A stretch of 59,150 nucleotides of DNA, taken from positions 1 through 59,150 of the forward strand of contig CALKGI010000137.1 in NCBI GenBank assembly GCA_938085045.1, written 5' to 3'. The notes below the pieces were generated by a model that was given only the letters and a program-made list of their open reading frames with translations, was not told the DNA's origin and searched no databases. The stretch comes from an uncultured Alteromonadaceae bacterium. Lineage in GTDB: Bacteria > Pseudomonadota > Gammaproteobacteria > Enterobacterales > Alteromonadaceae. Shown in pieces: positions 44,996 to 54,576 of this stretch (its first letter is position 1; every line of letters begins with the position of its first letter). Made by a program: the position numbers and the translations under genes.

Positions 44996-45580
44996 TTAAC
45001 CGGCGAAGTTGCTGCTAGCAAATTCCCAGTTAATTAGCTGCCAGAAACCGTTAAGGTAGGCTGGGCGAGCATTACGGTGATCGATGTAATATGCGTGTTC
45101 CCATAAGTCAACAGTCATCACTGCGGTAACGCTTTCGTCTTGGATAGGCGTAGCAGCGTTTGAAGTGTTGACGATATCTAGGCTACCATCAGCGTTCTTA
45201 ACCAACCAAGTCCAGCTTGAACCGAAGTTATTTACTGAGCTGGTGTTGAAAGCTTCTTGAAAAGCAGCAAAAGAACCCCAAGTGGCGTTAATGGCATTTG
45301 CCAAAGCACCAGTTGGTTCACCGCCGCCATTCGGGCTTAAACAGTTCCAGTAAAAAGTGTGATTCCAAACTTGGGCTGCGTTGTTGAATACGCCGCCTTT
45401 CTCGGTGCGGATCAGCTCTTCTAATGACTTGTTAGCCAAGTCTGTGCCTTCAACCAAACCATTCAATTTGGCTACATAGGTCGCATGATGTTTACCGTGA
45501 TGGTAATCCAATGTTTCTGCTGAAATGTGCGGGGCTAATGCATCTTGTGCAAAAGGTAACGCTGGTAATTCAAATGCCAT
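44996..45580 (-). CDS. sodB: Iron superoxide dismutase
   Basis: 194 residues. Starts MAFELPALPFAQDALAPHIS; metal ligands fit the Fe/Mn-SOD pattern with LDYHHGKHHATYV, AAQVWNHTFYW, VDLWEHAYYIDH. The Gln in AAQVWNH and the adjacent FYWNCLSP are Fe-SOD markers. Dismutates superoxide in the cytoplasm. GAGAG precedes the ATG. Divergent from grxD, 190 bp away; the shared region contains the palindrome AATACT...AGTATT at 45713-45735 that may be a regulatory site. Confidence 0.97.
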   Translation of the reverse strand: MAFELPALPFAQDALAPHISAETLDYHHGKHHATYVAKLNGLVEGTDLANKSLEELIRTEKGGVFNNAAQVWNHTFYWNCLSPNGGGEPTGALANAINATWGSFAAFQEAFNTSSVNNFGSSWTWLVKNADGSLDIVNTSNAATPIQDESVTAVMTVDLWEHAYYIDHRNARPAYLNGFWQLINWEFASSNFAG

Positions 45581-45773
45581 GTTCTCTCTCCAGTGGCTAT
45601 GTTTGCATGAGGATAAATGATAAGATCTAAACCTGAGTAATTTAGTCGGGTTTTCTTATCATTTAAGAAAATTGAATCTAGTATAGTTCAAATCCCGACA
45701 CTAAGTAAACTAAATACTTTATATATTATAGTATTAAGTCAGTTTGAAATTTAGTTCGCAATAGAGGCCAAAA

Positions 45774-46112
45774 ATGGAAACCTTAGACAAAATCAAAACA
45801 CAAATCGCCGAAAATCCGATTCTTCTTTACATGAAAGGTTCACCGAAGTTGCCTAGTTGTGGTTTTTCATCACAAGCTTCACAGGCGTTGATGAATTGCG
45901 GTCAGCCGTTTGCTTACGTTGATATTTTGCAAAACCCAGACATTCGTAGTGAATTGCCTAATTACGCCGATTGGCCGACTTTCCCGCAGTTGTGGGTAGA
46001 TGGTGAGTTGGTTGGTGGTTGTGACATCATCATTGAAATGTTTCAAAAGGGTGAGTTACAGCCTTTAGTAACGCAAACCGCTGAAAAACATCAAAAAGCT
46101 GACGCCGAGTAA
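45774..46112 (+). CDS. grxD: Monothiol glutaredoxin 4
   Basis: 112 residues. CGFS active site within KLPSCGFSSQASQAL (about 29-43), and WPTFPQLWVDGELVGGCDI later, the glutathione-binding cis-Pro and GG region. Handles [2Fe-2S] clusters with BolA partners rather than general thiol reduction. Standing opposite sodB joins iron and oxidative stress genes. ATG preceded by AGAGGCCAAAA. Confidence 0.96.
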   Translation: METLDKIKTQIAENPILLYMKGSPKLPSCGFSSQASQALMNCGQPFAYVDILQNPDIRSELPNYADWPTFPQLWVDGELVGGCDIIIEMFQKGELQPLVTQTAEKHQKADAE

Positions 46113-46123
46113 GCTTAATTGAA

Positions 46124-46146
46124 TCTGGCGCGCAGTGTGCGCCAGA
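46124..46146. terminator. Hairpin between converging grxD and smpB
   Basis: Perfect 8-bp stem TCTGGCGC / GCGCCAGA with a 7-base loop in a 39-base gap. Lacks a strong U-run on either side; probably ends both transcripts. Confidence 0.6.
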
Positions 46147-46151
46147 ATAAC

Positions 46152-46634
46152 TTATCTAGAATCTTTCTTCATTGCCCTTTCTTTTTGTCTTGCCCAGTCT
46201 TTATCTTTCATGTCGTTACGTTTGTCGTGTAACTGTTTACCTTTGCCGATATAAAACTCTAGTTTTACCCAACATTTTTTCCAGTACATTGCTGTGGCAA
46301 CAAGCGAGTATCCGTCTCGTTCAACTAAACCTATTAAACGATTGATTTCGCGGCGTTTTAATAGCAGTTTTCGGCTTCTGTTAGGGTCACACACCACGTG
46401 AGATGATGCAGCGATAAGTGGCTGTATTTGTGAACCCATTAAGTAGGCTTCACCGTCTTTGACGATGACAAAACAATCGGAAATATTGGCTTTACCTTCG
46501 CGGATACTTTTGATTTCCCAGCCTTGCAGGCTCATGCCAGCTTCGAACTTGTCTTCGACGTTATATTCGCGACGAGCTTTTTTATTTAGTGCGATGGTGC
46601 CGCTAGTTGCTTTGTCTTTCTTTTTTTTGGCCAT
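46152..46634 (-). CDS. smpB: SsrA-binding protein
   Basis: 160 residues from the ATG at 46634, giving the standard start MAKKKKDKATSGTIALNKKA; a longer frame would add 29 residues upstream without support. Family motifs NKKARREYNVEDKFEAGMSLQGWEIKS (in parts), LLKRREIN and a basic tail KDWARQKERAMKKD. Works with tmRNA to rescue stalled ribosomes. No ssrA gene was seen in the gap behind it. Divergent from ratA. Confidence 0.97.
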   Translation of the reverse strand: MAKKKKDKATSGTIALNKKARREYNVEDKFEAGMSLQGWEIKSIREGKANISDCFVIVKDGEAYLMGSQIQPLIAASSHVVCDPNRSRKLLLKRREINRLIGLVERDGYSLVATAMYWKKCWVKLEFYIGKGKQLHDKRNDMKDKDWARQKERAMKKDSR

Positions 46635-46806
46635 TAAGCTTAAATTTTTAAATGTGTCATTGGCCAAGATTATACGAGACAAGCCCGCATTACCAAAGCA
46701 TCTGAGACAAATAAATGCCATATGCGACGCTTAATCGTTAGGAAAACCAGATTTATTTGTTAAAATGCCTGCCAGTTTGAATTAGATTGATATTTTAGGG
46801 TTAAAA

Positions 46807-47250
46807 ATGACGCAGATCAGCCGCAATGCACTAGTGATGTACAGCGCCAAATCTATTTACGATTTGGTTAATGATATACCGCGTTATTGTGAATTTTTAC
46901 CTAATTGCTCCGCTGCTAAATTACTTGAATCTGATGGTGACGTTATAGTGGCCTCAGTTGAAATTAAAAAGGGCCCTGTGTGCAAAGCATTTACCACTCG
47001 AAACACCCTAAGCGTTGACCGTCAAATAACGATGGAGTTGGTTGATGGGCCGTTTAAACGTTTAAGTGGACATTGGAAATTCACTCCCCTTGATGAAAAT
47101 GCCTGTAAGGTCGAGTTAATTCTCGATTATGAGTTTTCAAGCAAAATGATTGAGGTTGCATTTGGTGGTCTGTTTAAAGAGGTTGCCAATAATATGGTAC
47201 TGGCATTCACCCAGCGGGCTAAAGTCGTTTATGGAGAATCAAAATTATGA
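46807..47250 (+). CDS. ratA: RatA/PasT family START-like protein
   Basis: 147 residues. Starts ISRNALVMYSAKSIYDLVND and contains YCEFLPNCSAAKLLE, MELVDGPFKRLSGHWKF and YEFSSKMIEVAFGG, the typical SRPBCC/COQ10 fold. The E. coli homologue was described as a toxin blocking 70S assembly; homologues also fit a ubiquinone-binding role, so the name is historic. Overlaps the rnfH start by four bases (ATGA). Confidence 0.93.
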   Translation: MTQISRNALVMYSAKSIYDLVNDIPRYCEFLPNCSAAKLLESDGDVIVASVEIKKGPVCKAFTTRNTLSVDRQITMELVDGPFKRLSGHWKFTPLDENACKVELILDYEFSSKMIEVAFGGLFKEVANNMVLAFTQRAKVVYGESKL

Positions 47251-47609
47251 CCGAAAAAATTAATATTGAGATTGTTTATGGCTTACCACACCAGCAATCG
47301 TTATTGGCCTTGATGGTTGATGATGGCTGCACTATTGAGTCGGCAATTGAAACATCTGATATTTTATCGATGCATGATGAGATTGATTTGGCGCAAAACA
47401 AAGTTGGCGTATGGAATAAGTCTAAGAAGTTGTCGCAAATATTGCGCGAAGGTGACCGAATAGAGATTTACCGACCTTTAATTGCTGACCCCAAAGCGGT
47501 TAGAAAACAAAGGGCTGAAAAAGCCAAAGCTGAGGGTAGGGCTGACAGAGTTACCGGAGGCAGACCAGACCCGCAACGGGCTAGTACAGACAAAAAAGCC
47601 GACGAATAG
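47247..47609 (+). CDS. RnfH family protein (RatB/PasI)
   Basis: 120 residues; a ubiquitin-like beta-grasp protein. INIEIVYGLPHQQSLLALMV at the start and GDRIEIYRPLIADPKAVRKQR in the second half mark the family. The C-terminal 30 residues are charged and probably disordered. Partner of ratA in a conserved two-gene operon. The gene's end forms part of a terminator hairpin. Confidence 0.92.
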   Translation: MTEKINIEIVYGLPHQQSLLALMVDDGCTIESAIETSDILSMHDEIDLAQNKVGVWNKSKKLSQILREGDRIEIYRPLIADPKAVRKQRAEKAKAEGRADRVTGGRPDPQRASTDKKADE

Positions 47610-47616
47610 TCGGCTT
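47596..47616. terminator. Terminator overlapping the end of the rnfH-family gene
   Basis: 8-bp stem AAGCCGAC / GTCGGCTT with loop GAATA, preceded by an A-run. The stop codon of the RnfH gene lies in it. It faces the converging bamE transcript as well. Confidence 0.7.
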
Positions 47617-47651
47617 ATTATTACAGTTGATTGTGCAGTTCAGCGCTAGAT

Positions 47652-47996
47652 TTAACTACCTAGTGGCGTGTTAAATTCTTCAGGCTTTTCAAAATCACCA
47701 GAAATATCGCTGACTTTGTCATTGTTAAAATGAATGACCAATTCTGTACGACTATTCTCGCTTTTGTTTTTATCTAATGTATAAAGATAATGCCATTTAT
47801 TGTCGGCGAATGGGTTGCGCGCGACTGGGCTGCCAAGAATAAACAGAACTTGTTCTCGACTCATGTCGATACGCAATTTATTCACCAGTTTCTGCTCTAG
47901 GAAATTTCCCTGAGGAATATCAATCCGGTATACCCAGCTTGAACAACTGGCCAACATTACCGTACCGCATAATAATGCCGCTTTTACTATCTGCAT
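47652..47996 (-). CDS. bamE: Outer-membrane assembly lipoprotein BamE
   Basis: 114 residues. Lipobox LASC at about 15-18; the mature N-terminus continues SSWVYRIDIPQGN. Then LRIDMSREQVLFILGSP, NKWHYLYTLD, and a short C-terminal tail. Part of the BAM complex that inserts beta-barrel proteins. The order bamE-recN, both on the minus strand next to ratA-rnfH and smpB, is the classic gammaproteobacterial block. Confidence 0.96.
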   Translation of the reverse strand: MQIVKAALLCGTVMLASCSSWVYRIDIPQGNFLEQKLVNKLRIDMSREQVLFILGSPVARNPFADNKWHYLYTLDKNKSENSRTELVIHFNNDKVSDISGDFEKPEEFNTPLGS

Positions 47997-48175
47997 ATCT
48001 CTACAACCCTAAAATCATTGAAGCGGCATAATACCTAAGCCGCTGTCATTATTAAACTCATTTTTGTTAAATGGGTTAAAAACCGCATAATCGAGCCCAA
48101 AAAGTTAAGCTCTGTGCGTATGTGTTGGGTTTAGAGGGATCATCTACTAAAAAGTTCAACAGACCTTTATCTTTT

Positions 48176-49840
48176 CTAGTTTAGTAGCAGTTCGCTAGCA
48201 TTGGCTTTTGTCGTCGCTGTAATGTTGCTGCCACCAAGTAAACGGGCAATTTCATCAATTCGGTCATCTTCGTTAAGTTGGCGAATAGACGTTTGGGTTT
48301 GTTTGTTGCTAGTCGACTTCTCAACAAACAATTGCTGATGTCCTTTACTGGCTACTTGAGGTAAGTGGGTTACACAAATAACCTGTGTAGATTCACCAAG
48401 TGAGCGCAACAATAAAGCGACAGATGCAGCTGTTGGGCCACTGATACCCACATCTACTTCATCGAAAATTAGTGTTGGCGTTGTTGTGGTGTGAGCAATA
48501 ATCACTTGAATGGCTAAGCTGATACGGGCTAACTCTCCACCAGAGGCCACTTTATTTAAGGGTTGTAATGGTTGACCGGGGTTTGCCGTGACCAAAAATT
48601 CGATTTTGTCTATACCGCCAATTGACAGTAGGCCGTCTTGGTCGGATGCTATTTGTGCTTTAAACACCCCATCTGGCATATTTAAGCTTCGCATACTTTG
48701 GGTGATGAGTTTATTTAATTTCACTGCTGACTTGTCACGGCTCTTGCTGAGTTTAAGCGCGTGTTTGAGGTAGTTTTCTTTGGCTGTTTGAATATCTTCC
48801 TCAAGTGTTTCTAGGCGCGTTTCATCACTGTTCAAATCAGACAAGGTCTGCGCTAATTGAGCATGATGTTCTGCTAGAGCTGCCGGAGCAACCATATGCT
48901 TGCGTGACAGGGTTAATGTTTTGGCCATTCGTTCTTCAACCTCTACAAGGCGGGCAGGGTCAAGTTCTACACTTTGGCAATAGTCACGAATATCTCCGCT
49001 GGCCTCTTCGATTTGAATAGACGCCTCAAACAGTAAATCGGCCATGGGTTGCAATTTTTCGTCGATTTGTGCCAATTGGGCAAAGTTGTGTGCAGCATCG
49101 TTAACGATACTGTAAGCCGTGTGTTGATCACTGTCGAATAGTGCATCTAGATATTGCTGAGACTGACTTAGTAGTTCGTGACCGTGAGATAAACGTTTGT
49201 GCTCTTCTTCTATTTGTTCAAATTCGCCAGTTTGCAGTGAAAATTCATTGAGTTCACTAACTTGGTATTCGAGCAACTGCTTTTGTGAATCACGTTCAGA
49301 CTGTTGTTTTAGAAGCGTTTGATATTCTTTTTCAATGCTTTTGCAATGATGATACTGTTTTTTTACCGCTACCAACAAATTGTCATGGCCGGCATATTGG
49401 TCGAGCAATTGTTGTTGGTATTCAGATTTGGCTAATAGTTGATGGGCATGTTGACCGTGAATGCTAACCAGCAATTCAGCCACTTGCTTAACTTGTTGTA
49501 GCGGCACTTGAGAGCCGTTGATATAGGCCCGTGAGCGGCCTTCTTTAGAGATGACCCGGCGCAAAATACAGTCACTTTCATCGCTTAGGTCATTGTTGGC
49601 CAACCATTTGGAAACATTTGGTAAGTTGCTGATATCAAAAGTGGCAATAACCTCAGCTTTATCGTTGCCGGGCCGGACCATGGCGGCTTCGCCTCGTTCG
49701 CCAAGGGCTAAAGATAGCGCATCGATAGCAATGGATTTACCCGCGCCGGTTTCGCCAGTAATGGCAGTCATTCCAGGTGACCACTCTATCTCAAGGGATT
49801 TTACAATGGCAAGACTTCGTATTTGCAGATGACACAACAT
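48176..49840 (-). CDS. recN: DNA repair protein RecN
   Basis: 554 residues from the ATG at 49840 (MLCHLQIRSLAIV), which matches the E. coli start; the TTG two codons earlier is less likely. Walker A is GETGAGKS (about 30-37), a long coiled coil fills the middle, and the C-terminal ABC signature is VASGGELARISLA with Walker B LIFDEVDVGIS. SMC-like ATPase acting in double-strand-break repair. A LexA box overlaps its promoter at 49868-49883. Confidence 0.97.
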   Translation of the reverse strand: MLCHLQIRSLAIVKSLEIEWSPGMTAITGETGAGKSIAIDALSLALGERGEAAMVRPGNDKAEVIATFDISNLPNVSKWLANNDLSDESDCILRRVISKEGRSRAYINGSQVPLQQVKQVAELLVSIHGQHAHQLLAKSEYQQQLLDQYAGHDNLLVAVKKQYHHCKSIEKEYQTLLKQQSERDSQKQLLEYQVSELNEFSLQTGEFEQIEEEHKRLSHGHELLSQSQQYLDALFDSDQHTAYSIVNDAAHNFAQLAQIDEKLQPMADLLFEASIQIEEASGDIRDYCQSVELDPARLVEVEERMAKTLTLSRKHMVAPAALAEHHAQLAQTLSDLNSDETRLETLEEDIQTAKENYLKHALKLSKSRDKSAVKLNKLITQSMRSLNMPDGVFKAQIASDQDGLLSIGGIDKIEFLVTANPGQPLQPLNKVASGGELARISLAIQVIIAHTTTTPTLIFDEVDVGISGPTAASVALLLRSLGESTQVICVTHLPQVASKGHQQLFVEKSTSNKQTQTSIRQLNEDDRIDEIARLLGGSNITATTKANASELLLN

Positions 49841-49857
49841 GTTCAAAACTCGTAATT

Positions 49858-49886
49858 ATCTTAACTACTGTTAAGATATACAGTAA
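49858..49886 (-). promoter_or_regulatory. recN promoter with LexA (SOS) box
   Basis: CTGT-N8-ACAG lies at 49868-49883 within the palindrome TACTGTTAAGATATACAGTA, matching the gammaproteobacterial LexA consensus. On the minus strand -35 TTACTG (49881-49886) and -10 TAAGAT (49858-49863) are 17 bp apart, with the box in the spacer and -35. SOS control of recN follows. Confidence 0.85.
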
Positions 49887-49924
49887 CCAAAAAATAATCA
49901 AGTAAATTTTAAAATATGTACACT

Positions 49925-50053
49925 ACCAGCTACCACCAGCTACCACCAGCTGGGGTCAGTGCATAAATTAATTTCGTGGACAGCTTGTCTGTCCCTTAAC
50001 TTATTTTACTTTGACCCCCTTGCAGAGCCTCCGTTCCTCCAGCCCCTAACGAA
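49925..50053. repeat. Inverted partial copy of the MITE-like element, with a short tandem repeat
   Basis: From about 49942 (CACCAGCTGGGGTCAGTGC) to about 50053 (CCTCCAGCCCCTAACG) this is the reverse-orientation relative of the left half of 8467-8648. It includes the hairpin GGACAG-CTTGT-CTGTCC and the end GAGCCTCCGTTCC. The left edge is a run of TACCACCAGC units (49931-49950). It lies between recN and the nadK stop. Confidence 0.7.
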
Positions 50054-50078
50054 GCCACAAAACCCAAAAAAACCAGCC

Positions 50079-50960
50079 CTAGTACAACTGACTCCCCCAC
50101 CCAAGCTTCTTACGCAACACCCTGTAATAACTATAATTTTCTGGATGAACCAGTTTGAGTCGATTGGGACTTTTATAAACAATGATTTCATCGCCAGCGA
50201 GTACGGTCAGTGAAACATGACTGTCGCAGCTCACTTGCATGTCGGCATCGTTGTCGGGTGATACTTTAAGTTTGATTTCGCTGTTGCTGTCGACAACTAG
50301 TGGGCGGCTGTTTAGGGTGTGAGGAAACATCGGTACCAAGGATATGGCGTCGAGGTTGGGGTTTAATATTGGACCACCACCAGACAATGAGTAGGCTGTT
50401 GAACCTGTCGGTGTTGAAATGATGAGTCCGTCTGAGCGTTGACGAAAGACAAATTGGTCTTTTATAAAGGCTTCAAATTCAATCATGTGGGCGATTTTGT
50501 CGGCGTGTAACACCACCTCGTTGACTGCGCAGTGAAAACTGACTTGTTGCTGTTGGCGTACCACTCGGGTTTCGAGTAAAAAGCGGTATTCGACTTGAAA
50601 ATTACCATCAAGTACATCGGCAAGCGGTTCTTCAAAATCCTCTGGGTCTAAATCGGTGAGAAACCCCAAGTTACCCCGATTAACACCAATTACGGCTACG
50701 TCGAACCTGGATAGGGTTCGGGCGGCACCGAGCATATTACCGTCTCCACCAACCACAATCGCTAAGTCACAGGCTTTGCCTAAATCGGCCAGTTGGAGTG
50801 ACTCTATATCATCAATGCCCATGCCCGGGGACACTCTAGAGTCGACAATGACGCGCAAGTCTCTGGCTTTTAAAAAATTATACAAAGAAGTCAGGGTATT
50901 GTTTGCTCCCTGATGATTGGGTTTTCCGATGAGACCAATACAACTAAAGGCTTGAGACAT
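50079..50960 (-). CDS. nadK: NAD kinase
   Basis: 293 residues. The GGDGN motif ([15 protein letters not shown], about 69-83), [11 protein letters not shown], the NE pair in [11 protein letters not shown], and [17 protein letters not shown] are all present. Phosphorylates NAD to NADP. It is divergent from grpE, 137 bp away, a conserved arrangement. ATG used is preceded by a spaced A/G-rich stretch. Confidence 0.97.
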   Translation of the reverse strand: MSQAFSCIGLIGKPNHQGANNTLTSLYNFLKARDLRVIVDSRVSPGMGIDDIESLQLADLGKACDLAIVVGGDGNMLGAARTLSRFDVAVIGVNRGNLGFLTDLDPEDFEEPLADVLDGNFQVEYRFLLETRVVRQQQQVSFHCAVNEVVLHADKIAHMIEFEAFIKDQFVFRQRSDGLIISTPTGSTAYSLSGGGPILNPNLDAISLVPMFPHTLNSRPLVVDSNSEIKLKVSPDNDADMQVSCDSHVSLTVLAGDEIIVYKSPNRLKLVHPENYSYYRVLRKKLGWGSQLY

Positions 50961-51036
50961 AAGCGTTTTATTCTTTTATTAGCAAGAGTGGATGTTGTTG
51001 TGAGTATAGCCTGAACAATAAAAAAATCACGTTAAA

Positions 51037-51062
51037 CTTGAAAGTGGTTTTTCAAGCCCCAT
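51037..51062 (+). promoter_or_regulatory. Sigma-32 (heat-shock) promoter of grpE
   Basis: CTTGAAA (51037-51043) and CCCCAT (51057-51062) are separated by 13 bp, close to the sigma-32 consensus. The site is 36 bp before the grpE ATG. The -35 is half of an inverted repeat CTTGAAA...TTTCAAG. Confidence 0.85.
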
Positions 51063-51097
51063 TATATTGGCAGTTTTTATTTTTGGAGAATATTTAG

Positions 51098-51703
51098 ATG
51101 TCTGAAGAGCTTAATCAAGAGACTGCTCAAGCCGCACCTGAGGCGACTACTACTGAAGCGAATGCTGAACAAACTGAACAAGTTGTTGAAAATGCCGATG
51201 CCTTGCGTATCGCTGAACTTGAAAAAGCCCTGAAAAAGTCAGAGGCGAAAGTGGATGACCAAAAAGACTCGGTGATCCGTGCTAAGGCCGATGTCGAAAA
51301 CATGCGACGTCGTTCTGCTCAAGATGTAGAAAAGGCGCACAAGTTTGCGTTAGAAAAGTTCGCGTCTGAATTATTGCCAGTACTGGACAACCTTGAAAGG
51401 GCCATTCAGTTCTCGGATAAAGAAAACGAAGCCGTTAAAACCGTGGTCGAAGGCGTTGAGTTGACTTACCAGAGCTTTATTTCAACTGTTGAAAAGTTTG
51501 GTATGGAAGTGGTTGACCCACAAAACGAAGCGTTTAACCCTGAACGTCATCAAGCAATGTCTATGCAAGAAAATGCAGAGCTTAAGCCTAATACTGTGAC
51601 CGCTGTTATGCAAAAAGGTTATGTATTGAATGGTCGTTTGTTACGCCCAGCCATGGTTATGGTTTCTAAAGCGCCTTCTGAGCCTTTAGATATTACTGCG
51701 TAA
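51098..51703 (+). CDS. grpE: Nucleotide exchange factor GrpE
   Basis: 201 residues. An acidic, disordered N-terminus (first about 40 residues) leads into a long helix ([19 protein letters not shown]) and the C-terminal beta domain ([37 protein letters not shown]). Dimeric exchange factor for DnaK. Driven by the sigma-32 promoter just upstream and ended by a strong terminator. Confidence 0.97.
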   Translation: MSEELNQETAQAAPEATTTEANAEQTEQVVENADALRIAELEKALKKSEAKVDDQKDSVIRAKADVENMRRRSAQDVEKAHKFALEKFASELLPVLDNLERAIQFSDKENEAVKTVVEGVELTYQSFISTVEKFGMEVVDPQNEAFNPERHQAMSMQENAELKPNTVTAVMQKGYVLNGRLLRPAMVMVSKAPSEPLDITA

Positions 51704-51719
51704 AGAATTTCGTGATAAT

Positions 51720-51749
51720 AAAAAAGCCAGCTATTTAGCTGGCTTTTTT
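51720..51749. terminator. Terminator after grpE
   Basis: A-run, stem GCCAGCT / AGCTGGC, T-run. Faces grpE and converging luxS. Confidence 0.9.
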
Positions 51750-51845
51750 GATTGCGCTGTTAAAAAACATTTGAAACCAACGTTGTGGCGGCGTGGCTGT
51801 GAGTGCCAATGTTGCCCGTTGCTGGCACAAATGAGGCGTCAATTA

Positions 51846-52355
51846 TTACTGACCCGCTAAGAACTCGTCACTTAAAGTGATGTCTTCATTTTTATTGATG
51901 CCGATGCCTTGCTCAACAATCAATGCGGCCGTTACTTTGGCTTCATCTAAAGAGTGCATTGCAGCCGTACCACATTGATGCAAATTCAATTCTGGAATTT
52001 GATCTTGTGATTCAACGCCTGCAACATCTTTCATTGCAGCCATCCAAGACTCAGATACTTGCTCTTCTGATGGTGTACCGATTAAGCTCATATAAAAACC
52101 TGTACGACAGCCCATAGGTGACAGGTCGATAATTTCAACATTGTCGCTATTTAAGTGGTCACGCATGAAACCTGCAAATAAATGCTCAAGCGTATGGATT
52201 GATTTTTCAGAAATGATGTCTTGGTTAGGAATGCAAAAACGTAAGTCAAAAACGGTGATAGTATCGCCTTTTGGCGTTTCCATCGTTTTGGCAACACGTA
52301 CTGCTGGTGCGTTCATTATGGTGTGGTCAACTTTAAAGCTATCTAATAATGGCAT
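51846..52355 (-). CDS. luxS: S-ribosylhomocysteine lyase (autoinducer-2 synthase)
   Basis: 169 residues. Metal motif HTLEH (about 55-59), with the preceding DLRFCIPNQ and the Cys of GCRTGFYMS; the third ligand sits in [12 protein letters not shown]. It splits S-ribosylhomocysteine to homocysteine and DPD, the AI-2 precursor, so it joins methyl-cycle recycling and quorum sensing. It lies between grpE and dnaK in reverse orientation, diverging from dnaK with a 188-bp gap. Confidence 0.97.
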   Translation of the reverse strand: MPLLDSFKVDHTIMNAPAVRVAKTMETPKGDTITVFDLRFCIPNQDIISEKSIHTLEHLFAGFMRDHLNSDNVEIIDLSPMGCRTGFYMSLIGTPSEEQVSESWMAAMKDVAGVESQDQIPELNLHQCGTAAMHSLDEAKVTAALIVEQGIGINKNEDITLSDEFLAGQ

Positions 52356-52466
52356 TTTCTTTTCACTCTAGTCTTTTAATAGGGTTAATTAACGGCTGAC
52401 ATTATAGGGGGCCTAGCCTAATTAACAAATAAATTTTAAATTGTGACAAAATTTTCTTGTTGTGGT

Positions 52467-52492
52467 GTTGAAAAGTCAATTTTTAACCCCAC
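52467..52492 (+). promoter_or_regulatory. Sigma-32 promoter of dnaK
   Basis: GTTGAAA (52467-52473) and CCCCAC (52487-52492) are 13 bp apart, like the grpE site; 52 bp before the dnaK ATG. So dnaK-dnaJ have a heat-shock promoter of their own even though luxS separates them from grpE. Confidence 0.8.
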
Positions 52493-52543
52493 CTATTATT
52501 TCAACTAAGTAACATGAATCATATTTAATTGGAGAACGCTAGC

Positions 52544-54484
52544 ATGGGTAGAATTATCGGTATTGACTTGGGCACAACAAACTCTTGTGTGGCTGTGTTG
52601 GATGGCGATAGCCCTCGGGTCATCGAAAACGCGGAAGGGGATCGTACCACACCCTCAATTATTGCCTATTCGGATGATAATGAGACATTGGTCGGCCAAC
52701 CTGCAAAACGTCAATCAGTCACTAACCCTAAAAACACTTTGTACGCCATCAAACGTTTGATTGGTCGTCGTTGGGAAGACAAAGAAGTTCAGCGTGATCT
52801 TGATATCATGCCATTCGACATTGTTAAAGCCGACAATGGTGATGCTTGGGTAGAAAGCCGTGGCGGAAAAATGGCACCTCCACAGATTTCAGCTGAAATC
52901 TTGAAGAAAATGAAAAAGACTGCCGAAGATTTCTTGGGCGAAGCAGTGACAGAAGCCGTTATCACGGTACCTGCTTACTTCAACGACTCACAGCGTCAAG
53001 CGACTAAAGATGCTGGTCGTATCGCAGGTCTTGAAGTTAAACGTATTATTAACGAACCAACAGCTGCGGCATTGGCTTATGGTATCGACAAGAAAAAAGG
53101 CGACAATGTTGTTGCTGTATACGACTTAGGTGGTGGTACTTTTGATATCTCTATCATCGAAATCGACGCAGTAGACGGCGAGCAGACTTTTGAAGTATTG
53201 GCGACCAATGGTGATACTCACCTAGGTGGCGAAGATTTTGATAACCGCATGATCAATCATCTTGTTGACGAGTTCAAAAAAGACCAAGGCATCGACTTGC
53301 GTCAAGACCCATTGGCAATGCAGCGTGTTAAAGAAGCCGCTGAAAAAGCTAAAATTGAATTATCTACTGCACAACAGACTGATGTTAACTTGCCTTACGT
53401 GACTGCCGATTCGACTGGTCCTAAGCACATGAACGTTAAAATCACTCGTGCCAAGTTAGAATCACTGGTTGAAGATATGGTTACTGCCACATTAGAGCCT
53501 GTGAAAAAAGCATTGAAAGACGCTGACTTGTCAGTTGGTGACATTCATGATGTTATTTTGGTTGGTGGTCAAACACGTATGCCAGCCGTTCAAAAAGCGG
53601 TTACTGACTTCTTTGGCCAAGCACCACGTAAAGACGTTAACCCTGATGAAGCCGTTGCAGTAGGCGCAGCGGTTCAAGGTGGCGTACTTTCAGGCGATGT
53701 TACTGACGTATTGTTACTTGACGTATCTCCTTTGTCTTTGGGTATCGAAACAATGGGCGCCGTGATGACTAAGGTCATCGAAAGAAACACGACTATCCCA
53801 ACCAAACAGTCGCAAACTTTCTCAACGGCTGATGATAATCAGGCAGCAGTAACCATTCACGTATTACAAGGTGAGCGTAAGCGTACTGTTGATAACAAAT
53901 CTCTAGGTCAGTTCAACCTTGAAGGTATCCGTCCTGCACAACGCGGTATTCCACAGATTGAAGTGACTTTTGATGTGGATGCCGATGGTATCTTGCATGT
54001 ATCTGCTAAAGATAAAGATACAGGTAAAGAGCAGAAAATCACTATTCAAGCCTCTTCAGGTTTGTCTGATGACGAAATCGAATCTATGGTTCGTGATGCC
54101 GAAGCCAATGCTGAGGAAGACAAGAAGTTTGAAGAGGTAGTTCAAGCGCGCAACCAAGCTGACGGATTGGTTCATGCCACTCGCAAGCAGGTTGAAGAAG
54201 CGGGTGATGACTTACCTGAAGAAGATAAAACGGCGATCAACGCAGCGCTAACTGATTTGGAAGAAGCCATTAAAGGCGATGACAAAGAAGAAATAGATGC
54301 TAAGTCTCAAGCGTTGATGGCTTCTGCACAAAAGTTGGGTGAAATCGCCCAAGCCAAAGCTCAAGCAGCTGGCGGTGCAGGTCCGGATGCAGGCGGCGAA
54401 GATGGTGCAGGTCCACAAGCATCAAAAGCTCAGGACGATGACGTCATGGATGCTGAGTTTGAAGAAGTGAAAGACGATAAATAA
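52544..54484 (+). CDS. dnaK: Chaperone DnaK (Hsp70)
   Basis: 646 residues from the ATG at 52544, which is preceded by GGAGAACGCTAGC; a TTG fifteen bases earlier would bury that site. N-terminal ATPase with [29 protein letters not shown] and [10 protein letters not shown]; substrate domain beginning [19 protein letters not shown]; helical lid and a C-terminal tail ending EEVKDDK, the conserved EEVKD-type end. Works with DnaJ downstream and GrpE upstream. Confidence 0.98.
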   Translation: MGRIIGIDLGTTNSCVAVLDGDSPRVIENAEGDRTTPSIIAYSDDNETLVGQPAKRQSVTNPKNTLYAIKRLIGRRWEDKEVQRDLDIMPFDIVKADNGDAWVESRGGKMAPPQISAEILKKMKKTAEDFLGEAVTEAVITVPAYFNDSQRQATKDAGRIAGLEVKRIINEPTAAALAYGIDKKKGDNVVAVYDLGGGTFDISIIEIDAVDGEQTFEVLATNGDTHLGGEDFDNRMINHLVDEFKKDQGIDLRQDPLAMQRVKEAAEKAKIELSTAQQTDVNLPYVTADSTGPKHMNVKITRAKLESLVEDMVTATLEPVKKALKDADLSVGDIHDVILVGGQTRMPAVQKAVTDFFGQAPRKDVNPDEAVAVGAAVQGGVLSGDVTDVLLLDVSPLSLGIETMGAVMTKVIERNTTIPTKQSQTFSTADDNQAAVTIHVLQGERKRTVDNKSLGQFNLEGIRPAQRGIPQIEVTFDVDADGILHVSAKDKDTGKEQKITIQASSGLSDDEIESMVRDAEANAEEDKKFEEVVQARNQADGLVHATRKQVEEAGDDLPEEDKTAINAALTDLEEAIKGDDKEEIDAKSQALMASAQKLGEIAQAKAQAAGGAGPDAGGEDGAGPQASKAQDDDVMDAEFEEVKDDK

Positions 54485-54509
54485 ACCTTTTGGTTGATTA
54501 TTGTTTGAG

Positions 54510-54539
54510 CGGGTGTCGGGATTTATGTCCTTGCACCCG
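54510..54539 (+). terminator. Terminator-like hairpin between dnaK and dnaJ
   Basis: Stem CGGGTG (54510-54515) / CACCCG (54534-54539), followed by T-rich TGTTTGTTTTC. May dampen read-through into dnaJ. Confidence 0.55.
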
Positions 54540-54576
54540 TGTTTGTTTTCAGATCATAAAGAGTTAGTTGTCAGAT

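Noticed and set aside
46112-46152. tmRNA gene behind smpB
   Set aside because: The gap is only 39 bases and holds just a hairpin.
46635-46721. Longer SmpB start
   Set aside because: The extra 29 residues are not part of the SmpB family and the ATG at 46634 gives the standard 160 residues.
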